DNA of 8,181 nucleotides from Syntrophaceae bacterium UBA5764 (lineage in GTDB: Bacteria; Desulfobacterota; Syntrophia; Syntrophales; Smithellaceae), in assembly GCA_002418825.1 (NCBI GenBank), contig DIEW01000028.1, positions 1,433 through 9,613 of the forward strand, read 5' to 3'. Within the stretch, counting starts at the first letter, position 1; every line of letters begins with the position of its first letter. This document shows, in pieces, positions 7,311 through 8,181 of this stretch. A program made the position numbers and the translations under genes. The notes beneath the pieces were generated by a model. It was not told the origin of the DNA. It saw only the letters and a program-made list of their open reading frames with translations, and did no database searches.

Positions 7311-7440
7311 AATTTGACATCGGGAACATCCTTTATAATAATTGTCACAAAAACTGCACTGATAGCGGTCTTTTCGGCGTTACAGTTCAGATAACTCTTA
7401 AAGCCCGCATCGAAGTCATTTCCGGTTTATATGTCAAATT
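7311..7440. repeat. 10-base perfect inverted repeat with arms 110 bases apart
   Basis: AATTTGACAT at 7311-7320 is the exact reverse complement of ATGTCAAATT at 7431-7440. Inside the arms, GGAA (7323-7326) could further pair with TTCC (7420-7423) after an internal loop. A third short TGTCA copy lies at 7343-7347. No flanking target duplication was seen and the match does not extend outward. It could be an operator pair, the closing stem of a structured RNA, a miniature element with short ends, or chance. Confidence 0.5.
7314..7339 (+). promoter_or_regulatory. Possible promoter with consensus hexamers and short spacer
   Basis: Perfect TTGACA (7314-7319) and TATAAT (7334-7339) are separated by only 14 bases, short of the usual 16-18 for sigma70, so activity is doubtful without an activator. 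The -35 element lies inside the left arm of the inverted repeat. No + strand gene follows in the window; a transcript would run into the antisense strand of the HD-GYP gene. Confidence 0.25.
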
Positions 7441-7515
7441 TATTTTGGCCACGAAAAATGTAACAGACAATTCAGGCAACCGGCTGATTAGCCGCAATGA
7501 ACTTTAATGTGGATA

Positions 7516-7529
7516 GCGGGCATGCCCGC
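7516..7529. terminator. GC-rich 14-base palindrome at the HD-GYP 3' end, possible weak terminator
   Basis: GCGGGCATGCCCGC is a perfect palindrome two bases beyond the stop codon of the - strand gene. As RNA it could form a five-pair GC stem with a four-base loop, and one bulge allows a little more pairing on the outer side. No T-run follows on either strand, so a classic intrinsic terminator is not shown. A processing or 3'-end-stabilising hairpin, or a repeated palindromic unit, fits equally well. Confidence 0.35.
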
Positions 7530-7531
7530 GC

Positions 7532-8181
7532 TTATACCTCAGGCAAACGATAGCCTTTTTCCCGGAACAATCTCAGGCAAGCACTGACGACAGCCTCGTC
7601 GTAAAGAATCTTCTTGTTTTTCTCTATTTCTCTCAAAGCCTCTTCCAGACCTAAAGACGCGCGGTAAGGACGGTGCGAGGCCATCGATTCCACCACATCG
7701 GCAACAGCCATGATCCGGGCCTCCAGTATAATATCTTCCCCTTTCAGGCCTTGCGGATAACCGGAGCCGTCCATCCTCTCGTGATGTTGGTAAACAATCT
7801 GTGCCAGCGGCCACATAGATTCCACGTTCTTGAGCATTTCGTATCCTCTCTTGGCATGCTCTTTTACCAGGGAATGCTCAAGATTCGTCAATCGCGTGGG
7901 CTTGGTCAATATCTCCGCGGGCACGGATAATTTGCCGATGTCATGTATCGCTCCGGCCATCCGGATTCCATCGATTTTTTCCGGAGGCAATTCCATCTCT
8001 GTGGCAATGGCGCGAGCCAGGTCCGCAGATCGGACTTGATGGCCGGCCGTGTAAGGATCGCGCGCCTCCACGGCGGACACCATAACCTGAATAGTCGCGC
8101 CCACAGCCTTCCGCAGACTTTCAAGCGTCCGCCGAAGATTTTCTTCCGCATGCTTGCGTTCGGTGACATCTCTGGCCACGC
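7532..8181 (-). CDS. PAS-linked HD-GYP domain protein, probable c-di-GMP phosphodiesterase, 5' truncated
   Basis: The C-terminal 216 or so residues of a signalling protein whose beginning lies beyond base 8181. Numbering residue 1 at the codon 8179-8177, the visible N-terminus, ARDVTERKHAEENLR, is the typical end of a PAS/PAC sensor domain. A short helical linker leads to an HD-GYP domain. Metal-binding and signature residues are intact: H47 in TAGHQVRSA, HDIGK at 79-83, H108 in KEHAKRG, and HHERMDGSGYP at 132-142 with the GYP triad. Proteins of this type hydrolyse cyclic di-GMP and often serve as two-component-like or sensory outputs. The presence of all signature residues argues for an active enzyme, though this is inferred from motifs. 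The PAS part implies control by a bound ligand, redox state or partner. It is convergent with tpiA and not part of its operon. The GTG at 8179 lies within the PAS domain and is not a plausible start. Confidence 0.93.
   Translation of the reverse strand, partial: VARDVTERKHAEENLRRTLESLRKAVGATIQVMVSAVEARDPYTAGHQVRSADLARAIATEMELPPEKIDGIRMAGAIHDIGKLSVPAEILTKPTRLTNLEHSLVKEHAKRGYEMLKNVESMWPLAQIVYQHHERMDGSGYPQGLKGEDIILEARIMAVADVVESMASHRPYRASLGLEEALREIEKNKKILYDEAVVSACLRLFREKGYRLPEV

Larger units (their letters stand above)
7285..7531. other. Non-coding convergent intergenic region with inverted repeat
   Basis: This 247-base gap separates tpiA (+) from the HD-GYP gene (-). All frames are broken by stops and no start with a ribosome site opens a credible small gene; a search by eye for a secG-like product found none. 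It is visibly more AT-rich than its flanks and contains the paired repeat, hexamers, small stem (CGGCT-GATT-AGCCG, 7481-7494) and terminal palindrome described separately. Confidence 0.6.

Noticed and set aside
7311..7440. Miniature transposable element bounded by the inverted repeat
   Set aside because: Not called because there is no flanking target duplication, the arms are only 10 bases, and a second copy cannot be checked here; kept only as one option in a finding.
7285..7531. secG, often found after tpiA, intact or decayed
   Set aside because: No frame gives the short two-helix SecG pattern, and no remnants of it were recognised.
7285..7531. c-di-GMP riboswitch, suggested by the adjacent HD-GYP gene
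   Set aside because: The conserved GEMM-type core bases were not seen, and the region is at the 3' end of that gene, not its leader.
7673..7930. + strand frame opposite the HD-GYP domain
   Set aside because: The - strand encodes intact HD and GYP signatures over the same bases, so this frame is antisense noise.

Overview
The window reads as a strictly anaerobic bacterium, most likely a syntrophic or fermentative member of the Desulfobacterota (Syntrophia-like). This is an inference from gene content (an oxygen-sensitive 2-hydroxyacyl-CoA dehydratase/benzoyl-CoA reductase-type system, a gap-pgk-tpiA run, a PAS/HD-GYP regulator) and from a balanced, moderately GC-rich composition. It is not based on any marker gene. 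All genes but the last are on the + strand. No RNA gene, insertion sequence, CRISPR array or clear mobile element was seen.

Region 1 (1-4200) looks like one operon for CoA-dependent reductive chemistry: the C-terminal part of an acyl-CoA synthetase (cut by the window edge), then two different subunits of the 2-hydroxyacyl-CoA dehydratase/benzoyl-CoA reductase family, then their ATP-dependent [4Fe-4S] activator. Gaps are 20, 29 and 2 bases. The logic would be: the ligase makes a CoA thioester, the activator injects a high-energy electron at the cost of ATP, and the two-subunit iron-sulfur enzyme uses it for a radical dehydration or an aromatic-ring reduction. The substrate cannot be read from the sequence. 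The subunit order matches the bcrC-bcrB-bcrA/D layout of class I benzoyl-CoA reductase, but only one activator-type gene is present, as in 2-hydroxyacyl-CoA dehydratases.

Region 2 (4201-7284) is a compact glycolysis/gluconeogenesis operon, gap-pgk-tpiA, with its own sigma70-like promoter just ahead of gap. It interconverts dihydroxyacetone phosphate, glyceraldehyde 3-phosphate, 1,3-bisphosphoglycerate and 3-phosphoglycerate. All three proteins are full length with intact catalytic residues.

Region 3 (7285-7531) is a 247-base non-coding gap between convergent genes. It holds a 10-base perfect inverted repeat with arms 110 bases apart, a TTGACA/TATAAT hexamer pair at an unusually short 14-base spacing, and a 14-base perfect palindrome against the stop codon of the last gene. 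No gene was found in it.

Region 4 (7532-8181, - strand) is the C-terminal part of a PAS-linked HD-GYP protein, a probable cyclic-di-GMP phosphodiesterase, cut by the right edge.

Most of the window is well-known gene families. The parts worth following up are the unassigned substrate of the radical-enzyme operon and the structured intergenic region 7285-7531.
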